Shown piece by piece: positions 6,494 through 16,132 of a DNA stretch of 24,484 nucleotides; position 1 is the stretch's first letter, and every line of letters begins with the position of its first letter. The notes below the pieces were generated by a model that saw nothing but the letters and a program-made list of their open reading frames with translations, searched no databases and was not told the origin of the DNA. A program made the position numbers and the translations under genes. Source of the stretch: an uncultured Lachnospiraceae bacterium (GTDB lineage: Bacteria; Bacillota; Clostridia; Lachnospirales; Lachnospiraceae); contig CAKQYS010000022.1 of NCBI GenBank assembly GCA_934293375.1, positions 1 through 24,484 on the forward strand, read 5' to 3'.

Positions 6494-9400
6494 TTATTTT
6501 CGAATTACAGCCTTCTTAGAAAGTCCCTTTGACTGTAACAACTGCTTATAGAGCTTGTATTTTTTCTTTGGCACCTTGACCATCAGCTTAGCACCTTTCT
6601 TCTTGCCGGCCTTCTTCCATGCTGCAGAACCAACCTTTGCCTTCGTCAGCTTGCTCGTCGTGATTGTCATTTTCGTCAAAGACTTACAATTATAGAACGC
6701 CTGCTTTCCAATCTTCTTAACGGCACTTCCGATCGTAACTGACTTCAGCTTTGTACATCCGGAAAATGCTTTGGCACCAATTTCTGTGACATACTTGCCA
6801 ATCTTCACAGAAGTTGCCCTTGTATCCTTCATAAATGCAGCTTCATCCACTGCTGTCACTCGATAGTTCACACCGGCGATCCGCACAACATTCTTGATCA
6901 CAATAGACTTAGACTTGCTCGTTCTGCCGACAACCATAACGGTTCCGTATCCGTTCTTCGCAGAAGCTGTGATCACATACTGATAACCGCTTATCACATA
7001 GATTTCATCCCCATCGTCCGAATCAGGATCATCTGTATCATCGCTATCCTGATCACCCACATTGCCTGTGCCTGCTGAACTTCCGGAACCACCTATACTG
7101 CCGCCTGTATTACCGCCAGTGCTGCCACCTGTGTTCCCGCCGGTATTGCCGCCTGTGTTTCCACCTGTGTTTCCACCTGTGCTGCCACCCGTGTTCCCAC
7201 CGGTATTGCCGCCGGTGCTTCCACCCGTACTGCCACCCGCATTTCCGCCGGTGTTTCCACCCGTGCTGCCACCCGTATTTCCGCCGGTGTTTCCACCCGT
7301 GCTGCCACCCGTGTTTCCGCCGGTATTGCCGCCCTGATTCGGCAGTCCATTGGCAACCTTGGTATCACCCTGTACACTGACAGAAGCCTTAGATGTCGCC
7401 GTTGTATCCAATTCCTTAAACTTCGCATCCTGCAGAATCAATGTATATTCCCCGGAGCCGCAGATAATCGTCAGATCCTCATTGTTACCGGTAATGGTAT
7501 ATCCACCCGGATGCACAGAATCATTGTCAATCAATGTCAGCTTGTTACCCTCATACCGGATCGTAGCGTGCTCACCCTCTGCTGTCACGGACTTGATGGC
7601 ATCTACATAATTGCTGTCCGAAAGTCTGCCAATATCAATGGTATACGGATCCGATGCCAGCGTGTATACCGCAAGGCCATCTGAAACCGGACCTGCTTCG
7701 TAGCAGGCAGTCGCCGCGTATCGAGCCACTATAGTATATGCAGTGAGCTCCCTTAAATTCCCGATTTCTGCTGCCGTCTGCCATGTAGCACCATTGTCTG
7801 CAGAATACTCACAGCCACTCACCGCCTGTACCAGAACGGATGCTGCCGTCCGGCTCACCAATACAGGCTTTCCTGCCTGCTTCGTCTGCGGTGCCTTGCC
7901 AACCTTCACATTCACCTGATACAGGATCGAATCTGCGGTTTCATACTCCTGCTTGAAAGCATTTGTCGGTGTAAATACAATCTCATACGCAAAGGTTCCT
8001 ACCTCTGACAGCGTAATCGAAGCATCCTTCCATGCGAAGCTTCCATATTTGGTAGAGCCACCCGTCAATGCAACCTCAGAAAGCGTCTGTCCATATACCG
8101 CGTCTGCTGCCTGTGGCAGTTCAATCTTCGGTGTCCCCTTCTTATTCACATGGAACGATACCGCCCTTACGACCTTGCCATCGGCATAACCCTTGATCTT
8201 TGAGAAATCATAATTCTTTGATACGGCACTGCTGATTGTCATGACAACATCTGCACTGTAGGTACCCGCCTTGTCATAGGTCTGCGTCCCATCCTTCCAT
8301 GCAAATGTACCATACTGCGTGTCCCCACCCTGCAATGTGATTGCAGACAAAGCCCCTCCTGTCTCGATATCATTGCCCGCTGTCGGGAATGCGACCTCTG
8401 AAATCTCTGCCTTCTCCACGTTCATTGTGGAATCCTTGCAGATAATCTCGTAATTCGGGTTAGATGCCATAACCGTGATCGGATAGCTGCCGACATCGGA
8501 TGTCTTCGTCGCTGTCGTTTCCATGCTGATATTCAGCTTCATGGTATCTGCAGCTAACACATTAGAAAGTGTATAGGTAAGCACCGGATTCTCCTCACCG
8601 TATTTTCTGGTCTTCGCATCTGCTGTTACAGTCGCCTGCCTCTTTCCGACTGTGATGCTCACCGGTACCTTCAGAGTCTTTGTCGTATTATAGGAAATGA
8701 CCAGCGTATCCTGATAGGTACCTGCTGCCAGTCCCTGCTTCGGGGTCACGGTGACGGTCATCGTGCCGCCGGCTGCCACACTGTCTGTCGCTGCCGCTGC
8801 CACAAATGCCACACCATCCTGCATACTGACGGTAATACCTGTCGCATCACCATCCCCGGTATTGCTGACCGTAACATCAGAAGCCGTCACACTCTCGTAT
8901 CCGTAGGTCAGTGCCGTACAGGTCACAGCTTCCGCTGCAAGCTTCGCAGCCGGCACGGTCGGCTGGTCGGCACCATAATATTTCGTCACGCCAACAGCCG
9001 CCAGCTCCTCGCTCGTTGCCAGTGCTGTCGGATATGCCTCCGCATTGCCCTTCTGCAGTAGATACAGGCCTGCCGCCGCACCAACCAGAGTCGCATTATA
9101 ATCCAGTGCAACCTCTGCGGTTACATAATCCGATGCATTATCCACGAATGCCGCACTCGTAGTTCTCGGACCCCCTACCAATGCACCGAGCAGTACATGT
9201 GCCTGCTTTGTCGTTCCATTACTATCAACATTATAATATCCGGATGCCGCCCTGTGATGCGGATACAGGACAGAATGATCATTGTAACCCACTACATAGC
9301 AGTATCCCTTACCACCGTTTCCGGCATTGTTGCCAAGGATATATTTCATCTGTCCGTTCGCCCAGTCACTGTACTGCTGCTTTCCAGTCACCGCATCATA

Positions 9401-11305
9401 TGCCAGTGCCATAAACTGCTGTGCCACATTATACCGGGCAGAGCCCCATTCCTGCAGGAAGAAATATCCATTATCCGATGTATTTGTTTTACTATTGATC
9501 GTACTCGTCAAACAATCCGCTACCGTCGACACCTTCGTACCTGCCGGGCCATACAGCATAGCTGCCAGCTTCACATTGTTCCAACACAATACCCAGTCTG
9601 GATTGCCCTCCGCTCCGAACTTCTCATTGTACTTCTGCTGATAACTGCTCTCATTCGTTGCCTTATAGAGCCATGCAGCCGCCAGTGCATAATCATCAAT
9701 ATAACTGTCTGATGCATACAGGTTACCCGGATCACTGATACTCAATCCTGTCCGTCCCGCTACAATCTGTGAATCTGCATAGGCAAACAGCTTCTTCGCA
9801 TAACTCAGTGCCTTGTCATCCTGAAAATTCACCGCATGAATCGCCAGCGCAGCGGCAACCTCACAGAGCACATCCACACATGGATTGGAATCCGATGTGA
9901 AATATACCTGTCCTGTTCTGGAAGGCTGGTTCTCCGGTGCTCCCCAGTAATCATGATCTGTACCACCGTTTCCGACCTGATAGCAGTAGGAAATCACATT
10001 TCCATTGCTGTCTAAGACAGCACACCGCTCCAGATAATCTGCAAAATGGTCCAGAATCGTCTTCATATGTTCGGTCTGTCCAAGCTCGTCAAATGCCTGC
10101 TTGAACTGATAATATCCCATACCCAGTGCCGATGCCGAATATGCCTGTGGCAATGCGAACTTCGCATGATCTCCCGCATCATGAAATCCACCGCTGACAT
10201 CAACCGTCTGTCCGTTATAGGTTGCGGTCTGATCCTCTGTATGGCAGTTGCCTCTCCAGGAAAGACCGGTCTTGTCTGCCACCTGCGGACCACACATATT
10301 CGCATCATACAGATACAAGGACTCCTGTAAGAGCTTCGCATAATTGTACTCCACATCTGTGACTACTGTACCTGTATTGTCTCCGGAACCACCTGTACTG
10401 CCGCCCGGCTTTTCTGCATTGATCGCCTTCACATAGGCGCCGGATGCATTTGCTGTATTATTGGTCGGATTGTATCCAAACTTAATCTCTGTACTGGCAG
10501 TCGAACCGCCTGCTGCCACCGTACCGCCATAATAAAGGATCACACCATTGACATCACTGCTGTATACGGCTGTCACGGCATCATCAAAGGTCTTGATCCC
10601 TGTCGGCGTTCCCGTAAACGGAATGACAATCTGGATCCCGCTGACTGCCTCTGACTTGTGATTCTCGATCACAGCACTACACTCAGCCCAGTACTGGTTA
10701 TCCAGCTTATATGTTACGGTAGCCGTCACTTCATTGCCTGTCACTTCTTCCCCACTTCCTGATCCACCGCCGGAGCTGCCACTGTCACTGCCTGTCAGCT
10801 TCGCAGAGGTGATCTCCATCTCACACTGTCCTGTCACATTCGCAAGCTGCAATCCCACATGGGTAATTGTTGTACTCTCCATCCCTGTGCTGACAGAGGC
10901 AAGGCTTAAAGTAACCGTACCTGTACTGCTTGTCAGATTGTGCCATTCAGACTTCCAATTTCCGGTTGTCACATCAAAATTCACAAATGGCTGCACACCA
11001 ACCGTCTCGCCGGACAGTGCTGTATACTGCTTCACATTGTATGTAAATTCAATCGCAGTATAGCCTGCTGCCTTCAGGTCACTGTATGTCGAATACCCGG
11101 ATGGCAGACTGTACCGCAGCTCTACCGCCGTGGTCGATCCCGACAGTGTCTGCGACACAGATGTGCCGTTCTTCGGTGTCAGATCTGTACTGATCGCTGC
11201 TGCCTCTGCCTTCTTCGGAATACTTACCATCGACACAGCCATCGCTGCCGACAGCATCCATGCCAGCATTCTGCTCCACCTTGTTCGTTTCTTTACTTTC
11301 TTCAT
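6494..11305 (-). CDS. secreted multidomain GH9 cellulase with BspA-like leucine-rich tail
   Basis: A 1603-aa exported endo-beta-glucanase. Residues 1-36 are a signal peptide (KKVKKR n-region, cleavage near AEA-A). Two beta-rich modules at about 38-175 and 190-300 look carbohydrate-binding. The GH9 catalytic domain spans about 317-760: GGFHDAGDHAKF carries D376 and D379 (base/nucleophile region), YPHHRA holds H683-R685, and TAEVALDYNA holds the proton donor E731. Beta-sandwich modules follow, including an MBG-like one near 885-970 (KYGEENPVLTY). Then come a Gly-Asn-Thr/Ser linker (1325-1404) and a C-terminal BspA-type LRR_5 region with a lysine-rich end. The frame is open to 11374, but GGGAGGG four bases before the ATG at 11305 decides the start. 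The role is cellulose or beta-glucan degradation outside the cell. Surface retention by the tail is inferred. Confidence 0.93.
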   Translation of the reverse strand: MKKVKKRTRWSRMLAWMLSAAMAVSMVSIPKKAEAAAISTDLTPKNGTSVSQTLSGSTTAVELRYSLPSGYSTYSDLKAAGYTAIEFTYNVKQYTALSGETVGVQPFVNFDVTTGNWKSEWHNLTSSTGTVTLSLASVSTGMESTTITHVGLQLANVTGQCEMEITSAKLTGSDSGSSGGGSGSGEEVTGNEVTATVTYKLDNQYWAECSAVIENHKSEAVSGIQIVIPFTGTPTGIKTFDDAVTAVYSSDVNGVILYYGGTVAAGGSTASTEIKFGYNPTNNTANASGAYVKAINAEKPGGSTGGSGDNTGTVVTDVEYNYAKLLQESLYLYDANMCGPQVADKTGLSWRGNCHTEDQTATYNGQTVDVSGGFHDAGDHAKFALPQAYSASALGMGYYQFKQAFDELGQTEHMKTILDHFADYLERCAVLDSNGNVISYCYQVGNGGTDHDYWGAPENQPSRTGQVYFTSDSNPCVDVLCEVAAALAIHAVNFQDDKALSYAKKLFAYADSQIVAGRTGLSISDPGNLYASDSYIDDYALAAAWLYKATNESSYQQKYNEKFGAEGNPDWVLCWNNVKLAAMLYGPAGTKVSTVADCLTSTINSKTNTSDNGYFFLQEWGSARYNVAQQFMALAYDAVTGKQQYSDWANGQMKYILGNNAGNGGKGYCYVVGYNDHSVLYPHHRAASGYYNVDSNGTTKQAHVLLGALVGGPRTTSAAFVDNASDYVTAEVALDYNATLVGAAAGLYLLQKGNAEAYPTALATSEELAAVGVTKYYGADQPTVPAAKLAAEAVTCTALTYGYESVTASDVTVSNTGDGDATGITVSMQDGVAFVAAAATDSVAAGGTMTVTVTPKQGLAAGTYQDTLVISYNTTKTLKVPVSITVGKRQATVTADAKTRKYGEENPVLTYTLSNVLAADTMKLNISMETTATKTSDVGSYPITVMASNPNYEIICKDSTMNVEKAEISEVAFPTAGNDIETGGALSAITLQGGDTQYGTFAWKDGTQTYDKAGTYSADVVMTISSAVSKNYDFSKIKGYADGKVVRAVSFHVNKKGTPKIELPQAADAVYGQTLSEVALTGGSTKYGSFAWKDASITLSEVGTFAYEIVFTPTNAFKQEYETADSILYQVNVKVGKAPQTKQAGKPVLVSRTAASVLVQAVSGCEYSADNGATWQTAAEIGNLRELTAYTIVARYAATACYEAGPVSDGLAVYTLASDPYTIDIGRLSDSNYVDAIKSVTAEGEHATIRYEGNKLTLIDNDSVHPGGYTITGNNEDLTIICGSGEYTLILQDAKFKELDTTATSKASVSVQGDTKVANGLPNQGGNTGGNTGGSTGGNTGGNTGGSTGGNTGGNAGGSTGGSTGGNTGGNTGGSTGGNTGGNTGGNTGGNTGGSTGGNTGGSIGGSGSSAGTGNVGDQDSDDTDDPDSDDGDEIYVISGYQYVITASAKNGYGTVMVVGRTSKSKSIVIKNVVRIAGVNYRVTAVDEAAFMKDTRATSVKIGKYVTEIGAKAFSGCTKLKSVTIGSAVKKIGKQAFYNCKSLTKMTITTSKLTKAKVGSAAWKKAGKKKGAKLMVKVPKKKYKLYKQLLQSKGLSKKAVIRK
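7094..7333 (-). repeat. 12-bp tandem repeat coding a GGNT/GGST linker
   Basis: Twenty consecutive four-residue units, mostly GGNT and GGST with single GGNA and GGSI variants, encoded by an imperfect 12-bp tandem repeat. It lies inside the cellulase gene between the beta-sandwich modules and the leucine-rich tail. It makes a flexible, serine/threonine-rich linker. Its copy number is likely to vary between strains by slippage in steps that keep the frame. Confidence 0.9.
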
Positions 11306-11385
11306 AAAACCCTCCCGCTTCATAATTTGTATATATTTTATGGATCCGTCATACCTCCGGTCCCAACGCTCCATTATGTACGCTT

Positions 11386-11416
11386 ATTATAATGCACCCT
11401 GCATCGCATATGTCAT
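11386..11416 (-). promoter_or_regulatory. weak candidate promoter of the GH9 cellulase gene
   Basis: A perfect minus-strand TATAAT (11386-11391) lies 80 bases before the cellulase start. The best -35 is ATGACA (11411-11416) with a long 19-base spacer. The 130-bp gap between the prepilin peptidase stop and the cellulase start makes a separate promoter likely, but this exact site is uncertain. Confidence 0.35.
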
Positions 11417-11435
11417 TTGCACCAGCCCATTGTAT

Positions 11436-12167
11436 TTAGGATGCATTTAACAGCAGCTTCATCGGCTCCAGATAGAGATTCATCAGATAGATTCCCAGTC
11501 CCGCATACGAAGAAACCGCAATGCCAATCGCTAGAAACGGACCAAATGCAAAATGCTCCTTGCGTCCCATTTTCCGTGCTGCCAGCAGATACACACCATA
11601 GCCGCCGCCCAATACCAGACCGATAAAGAACGCAACCAGTGTCGCTCTCCATCCTAAAAAGAAGCCTGCGGCGAACATCATCTTGATATCGCCACCGCCA
11701 AAGCCGTCCGGGATCACCAGAATAATGAGGTAAAGTGGCACGCTGATACACAGCATACCGATGATCCGCTCTACGATCCCGGTCTGTCCGATCGTGAAGA
11801 TGGAGATCACACCCAATACAAAGATCGCAACATTTAACTGTGGCGGAATCTCCTGTGTATCCCAGTCAATACAGGTAATCACGGTCAGAACCGCATACAG
11901 CAGATACATCGTCAGTGCGGCAAGTGACAACTGATACTGAAGCAGCACCACGATCATGATCACACCGCCCAATATCTCGATCACCCACTGTCTCTTTGAT
12001 GTATGTTTCATAAACAGGCTGCATGTTCCCTGAAACACCTTCTCGCCTGCCGGAATCCTCACAATACAATCATTGACAAAAGAAAACGCCAATACACCTA
12101 TACAAAACATCCCTGCATAGATCAGGATCTGCCATAGCATGGCCAGTTCTCCTATATTTACTCCCAT
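11436..12167 (-). CDS. A24 family prepilin peptidase (type IV leader peptidase-like)
   Basis: A 243-aa polytopic aspartic protease that would cleave the leader of type IV pilin-like proteins at the inner membrane face. The two catalytic aspartates fit CIDWDTQEIP (D101/D103 region) and FGGGDIKMM (D160), the latter being the GxGD motif. About seven to eight membrane helices are predictable. The N-terminal cysteine-rich cytosolic domain and methylase region of classical PilD are reduced, as in many short Gram-positive members. The start ATG has GGAGG eight bases upstream and begins 17 bp after the ABC permease stop, so it ends that operon. No pilin gene is in the window, so its substrate is unknown. 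Confidence 0.87.
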   Translation of the reverse strand: MGVNIGELAMLWQILIYAGMFCIGVLAFSFVNDCIVRIPAGEKVFQGTCSLFMKHTSKRQWVIEILGGVIMIVVLLQYQLSLAALTMYLLYAVLTVITCIDWDTQEIPPQLNVAIFVLGVISIFTIGQTGIVERIIGMLCISVPLYLIILVIPDGFGGGDIKMMFAAGFFLGWRATLVAFFIGLVLGGGYGVYLLAARKMGRKEHFAFGPFLAIGIAVSSYAGLGIYLMNLYLEPMKLLLNAS

Positions 12168-12184
12168 TTCTAAATCCTCCTTCT

Positions 12185-15100
12185 CTATTCGATAGACTTC
12201 AATGATTCTGCCATATGAATCTCATTCAGTTTGAAATACATCACGCCATCTACCAGCAGTGCAAATAAAAATGTAATGACAATACTAAGTACATAGCTGA
12301 ACGCCGAAACATGCACATCAAACGCTACCATGTCAATATCAATGTGATACATGACAAACGCATGCAGCCATTTTCCGAGGGGCAGTCCCACCAGGGCACC
12401 GATCGCTGTCAAAGCCATATTCTCCCGGAATACATACTGTGCCGTCTCCCCGGCATAAAAGCCAAGCACCTTGATCGTCGCAATCTCCCGGATCCGCTCC
12501 GTAATATTGATATTCGTCAGGTTGTAAAGCACAATAAAGGCAAGCAGGCCTGCACATACGATCACGAGCAGCACCACAAAATTCATGCTATCCATCATAT
12601 TTGACAGGCGTTCCCGCACATCCACGATCACCGAAACCTGTGCAACTTTATCATCATCCATGACATCAGCCGCAATCTCATGAATATCTGCGCCCTGCTT
12701 CTGCATGGAATACACTGTCTTATATGCCGGAGCTTCCCCCATTCCGTCCACATAAGTCTCTTCAGACATATAGATATAATTATACACGAAATTCTCAGCA
12801 ATACCAGTAATTCTTACATCAAATTGCTGCATATTTTCATTTCTGACCGACACGGTATCTCCGACTTTGACATTCAGCTTATCTGCCAGTTTATTTGTGA
12901 TCACAGCCTCACCTCTGCCGGGGAATATGATGGGCTCCCCACTCTTTGTATGAAGATCTATAAATTGTGAAAACGCTTCCGTATCTGCGACCACTGACAC
13001 CGTTGCGGATTTCATGAAATCTCCGTGATACAGATCCATAGCACCGGTGCTGATAAACAGATTGTCAGAAATCGCATCTGCATACTGCTTCTGAAATGTC
13101 TTCTGATATACAGTATCTGCAGGCTCGCTGAGCGTTGTTTCTAAATCAAACAGCATGACTTTATCATACTGGCTATCCGCAAAATTGGCGATCGAGTCCT
13201 TGAGTCCCAGTCCTGTGACGAGCAGGGCTGTACAGCCACTGATCCCCAGTACCATCATCAGAAAACGCTTCTTGTACCGGAGCACATTCCGGATCGATAC
13301 CTTGTGCAAAAAAGGAATTCGCCTCCAGATCACCGGGATATGCTCCAGCAGAATCCGCTTCCCACTCTTTGGTGCTTTCGGTCTGATCAATGCGGCAGGC
13401 ACGCTCATAAACTCCACATAGCAGGAAATGACCGTGGTACCAACTGAACATACCAGTGCCACCACAAGGGAAATCACAGCAAGACCACCCGCAAACACAA
13501 ATCTGGTGTGCGGTACGGAATACATGATCTGATAGGTCCACCAGATCGTATACGGAAAGATCAGGCTTCCCAGTACAAATCCAAGCACCGCTCCGATCAG
13601 GGCACTGCTGCCTGCATAAAATGTATATTTCCCCATGATGGTAGACTCACTGTATCCTAATGCCTTCAATACCCCGATCTGTGTCCGGTGTTCATCCACC
13701 ATCCTGTTCATTGTCGTAATGCAGACCAGTGCCGCTACCAGAAAGAAAAATACCGGGAAGACATTGGCAATACCATTGACAATGTCGGAATCACTCTCAA
13801 AACAGACATATCCTATATTCGTGTCACGACCTAATACATATGACTCCGGCTCCGGAATATCCGCAAGCCTTTGTTCTCCATCCGCAATCCTGTCCTGTGC
13901 CTTGGCAAGTTCACGGTCGCCATCTTCTATCTCTTTTTTACTATCGGCAAGCTTCTGTTCTCCCTCTGTCAGATCCCGCTTTGAGGTATCCAGCTTCTTT
14001 TGTGCCTGTTCGATCTGTTTCTCATATTCCGCATACTGCTTCAGATAATCCTGTCTGCCCTGCTTTAATGCTTTCTTTGCCTGCACAAGCTGCTGCTTTC
14101 CGGTCTGTACTTTACGCTCGTTTTTCGCCAGCTGCTTCGACTTCGTCCGGATCGTATCCAGTCCTGCATTTACCTGAACAAGACCTGCCTTCACCTGTGT
14201 AAGTGTGTTCGTCAGCTCTGCCTGCTGTGCACGCAAGGCTGATACTGTTGCTGCATCTAAACCTTCCACATGCATCTGCTGCTCCAATGCCGCTACTGCA
14301 TTCTCTAACTGCACCTGCTGTGCGGTCAATGTCTGTGCCTGTCGTGTTAATGATTTCTCTGAAGCTGCAAGCTGTTTTTTCCCTTTCGTGATCTGTTTCT
14401 GTGCCTTACTTAGCTTTTTCTCATTCACACGAATCTGCTTCTCTGCCTTTGCCAGCTTCTCACGGGCAGCCTGAAACTGTGCCTGTGCGTCGGATTTTTT
14501 CTTTGCCAGCTGTGCTTTCCCATCCGCAAGCTTCTTTTTTCCATCGATCAGTTCCTGCTCGCCATCCCTTAATGCCTGCTTCGCATCCGCAAGTTTCCCT
14601 GCGGCATCCTTCACCTCTGTCCTAGCATCCGCAAGTTCACCATTGGCATCTTCCAAAATACCGGCGTACCGGCTATCCACACGCTCTGACAGTCTGTCCG
14701 ACACTATATCCTCATGTGCATCCAGATAGTCATCATATGCCTTCGCATACATCTGAAAATCCTTATTATATTTTATAAGAATCTCTGTATAGTATTCAAA
14801 ATCGAATCCGCCGGCCGGGATATACATGAATCCACTCACCTTGCCATTGCCAAGAGATGTCGTACCCCGTTCAAAATTCATATAGTACGGGTTCACCACA
14901 AATCCGGTAATCGTATAGGCATCATAAGCAAATGTGTCTAATGTATCTGTCTCATTCTCCTCTGACAATACGATCTGATCCCCGATCGACAGCGTATCTT
15001 TCAGTCTGCTGTCAACCACACATTCTGATGCTGTCTGTGGCATCCGTCCGTCCACAATTTCACATTCATTCACACCATCTGTGATCATATGTGCTTTCAT

Positions 15101-15409
15101 GACGGATGTGCCATCGCCATACTGATATAGCACATCTTTGCTGATACTGCCTGCTACAGTCTGTGCATCCGGAAGATCTGCGAAAGCCTCCACATCCTCC
15201 TTTGTAAATCCCAGTGTAGAGACCAGCCGGTAATCATAGAGTTTCTGCGTCTCTACATATTCGCCAACTGATGCCAGCATAACCGGTTTCGTAACCTTGA
15301 GGCCTGCAAAAAATCCAACCCCTAATGCAACAATAGCCAGGATAGCAATGTATCTACCCAGGCTGTTTTTGATTTCCCGCAATGTGTTTTTACCTATCAT
15401 GGATCTCAT
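12185..15409 (-). CDS. FtsX/MacB-type ABC transporter permease with long extracytoplasmic coiled coil (1074 aa)
   Basis: Membrane partner of the ATPase encoded just upstream. It has an N-terminal membrane helix (about 20-45), an extracytoplasmic domain, and a highly charged coiled coil from about 240 to 518 made of repeats such as GKKKLADGKAQLAKKKSD. A first FtsX domain with three helices follows (about 535-680, containing TQIGVLKALGYS). Then come a cytosolic link, another helix and extracytoplasmic domain (from about 715), and a second FtsX domain (about 945-1070, containing REIATIKVLGF). This duplicated FtsX arrangement is that of the large Gram-positive permeases. The substrate is unknown: peptide or drug export, or mechanotransmission to the envelope, are all possible. 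The ATG at 15409 is 18 bp after the ATPase stop with GGAAGG about 10 bases upstream. Confidence 0.85.
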   Translation of the reverse strand: MRSMIGKNTLREIKNSLGRYIAILAIVALGVGFFAGLKVTKPVMLASVGEYVETQKLYDYRLVSTLGFTKEDVEAFADLPDAQTVAGSISKDVLYQYGDGTSVMKAHMITDGVNECEIVDGRMPQTASECVVDSRLKDTLSIGDQIVLSEENETDTLDTFAYDAYTITGFVVNPYYMNFERGTTSLGNGKVSGFMYIPAGGFDFEYYTEILIKYNKDFQMYAKAYDDYLDAHEDIVSDRLSERVDSRYAGILEDANGELADARTEVKDAAGKLADAKQALRDGEQELIDGKKKLADGKAQLAKKKSDAQAQFQAAREKLAKAEKQIRVNEKKLSKAQKQITKGKKQLAASEKSLTRQAQTLTAQQVQLENAVAALEQQMHVEGLDAATVSALRAQQAELTNTLTQVKAGLVQVNAGLDTIRTKSKQLAKNERKVQTGKQQLVQAKKALKQGRQDYLKQYAEYEKQIEQAQKKLDTSKRDLTEGEQKLADSKKEIEDGDRELAKAQDRIADGEQRLADIPEPESYVLGRDTNIGYVCFESDSDIVNGIANVFPVFFFLVAALVCITTMNRMVDEHRTQIGVLKALGYSESTIMGKYTFYAGSSALIGAVLGFVLGSLIFPYTIWWTYQIMYSVPHTRFVFAGGLAVISLVVALVCSVGTTVISCYVEFMSVPAALIRPKAPKSGKRILLEHIPVIWRRIPFLHKVSIRNVLRYKKRFLMMVLGISGCTALLVTGLGLKDSIANFADSQYDKVMLFDLETTLSEPADTVYQKTFQKQYADAISDNLFISTGAMDLYHGDFMKSATVSVVADTEAFSQFIDLHTKSGEPIIFPGRGEAVITNKLADKLNVKVGDTVSVRNENMQQFDVRITGIAENFVYNYIYMSEETYVDGMGEAPAYKTVYSMQKQGADIHEIAADVMDDDKVAQVSVIVDVRERLSNMMDSMNFVVLLVIVCAGLLAFIVLYNLTNINITERIREIATIKVLGFYAGETAQYVFRENMALTAIGALVGLPLGKWLHAFVMYHIDIDMVAFDVHVSAFSYVLSIVITFLFALLVDGVMYFKLNEIHMAESLKSIE

Positions 15410-15427
15410 GTCATCTGCATCCTTCCA

Positions 15428-16132
15428 CTACCAATCAATCTCTTCTACCGGCACAATCTGTGTATTCTTCCGCATATCTGCGATCTGTCCGCTCTTCACT
15501 GTGATAATGCGGTCTGCCATCGCCGTGATCGCCTGATTATGCGTGATCACTACAACCGTCTTATGCATAGAACGGCAGGTATCCTGCAGCAATTTCAGAA
15601 TTGCCTTTCCTGTTACGAAATCCAGCGCACCGGTCGGCTCATCACAGAGCAGCAGCTTCGGATTCTTCGCCAGTGCCCGTGCGATCGCAACTCTCTGCTG
15701 TTCGCCGCCTGAAAGCTGTGCCGGAAAATTCTTCGCCCGTTCAGCAAGCCCTACCTGTTCGATCACCGTCATCGCATCTAACGGCTCCTTACAGATCTGT
15801 GCAGCCAACTCTACATTTTCGACAGCTGTCAGATTCTGCACCAGATTGTAAAACTGGAACACAAACCCTACATCGTACCTTCGATATGTCGTCAGCTGTC
15901 TCGCCTTATAGGCAGCCAGATCTCTTCCATCTACCAGCACATGTCCGTCTGTCAGAGTATCCATCCCACCGAGAATGTTAAGAATCGTTGTCTTGCCCGC
16001 TCCGGATGCTCCCACGATCACACAGAATTCTCCCTCTTCAATCGTAAAGCTTGCATTCTTCAAGGCATGGATATCCACATCGCCCATTCTATATATTTTA
16101 TTGACATTCTGAAACTCTACAAATGCACTCAT
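15428..16132 (-). CDS. ABC transporter ATP-binding protein, MacB/LolD type
   Basis: A complete 234-aa nucleotide-binding subunit. Walker A GASGAGKT is at 41-48, the Q-loop glutamine at 93, the signature LSGGEQQRVAIARAL at 140-154, Walker B LLLCDEP with catalytic E165, and the H-loop histidine H198 in VITHN. The pattern after the signature fits the MacB/LolD/FtsE group, which works with FtsX-like permeases. That agrees with the downstream gene 18 bp away. The start overlaps the stop of the CarD-like gene by four bases (ATGA at 16129-16132), so it is translationally coupled to it. Confidence 0.93.
   Translation of the reverse strand: MSAFVEFQNVNKIYRMGDVDIHALKNASFTIEEGEFCVIVGASGAGKTTILNILGGMDTLTDGHVLVDGRDLAAYKARQLTTYRRYDVGFVFQFYNLVQNLTAVENVELAAQICKEPLDAMTVIEQVGLAERAKNFPAQLSGGEQQRVAIARALAKNPKLLLCDEPTGALDFVTGKAILKLLQDTCRSMHKTVVVITHNQAITAMADRIITVKSGQIADMRKNTQIVPVEEIDW

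Noticed and set aside
7094..7333. Possible CRISPR-like array
   Set aside because: The repeat unit is 12 bp with no spacers and lies in frame within a coding region.
7062..7337. 91-aa plus-strand proline-rich frame (PPVLPPVFPPV type)
   Set aside because: It is the antisense image of the glycine-rich linker of the cellulase, produced by the 12-bp tandem repeat.
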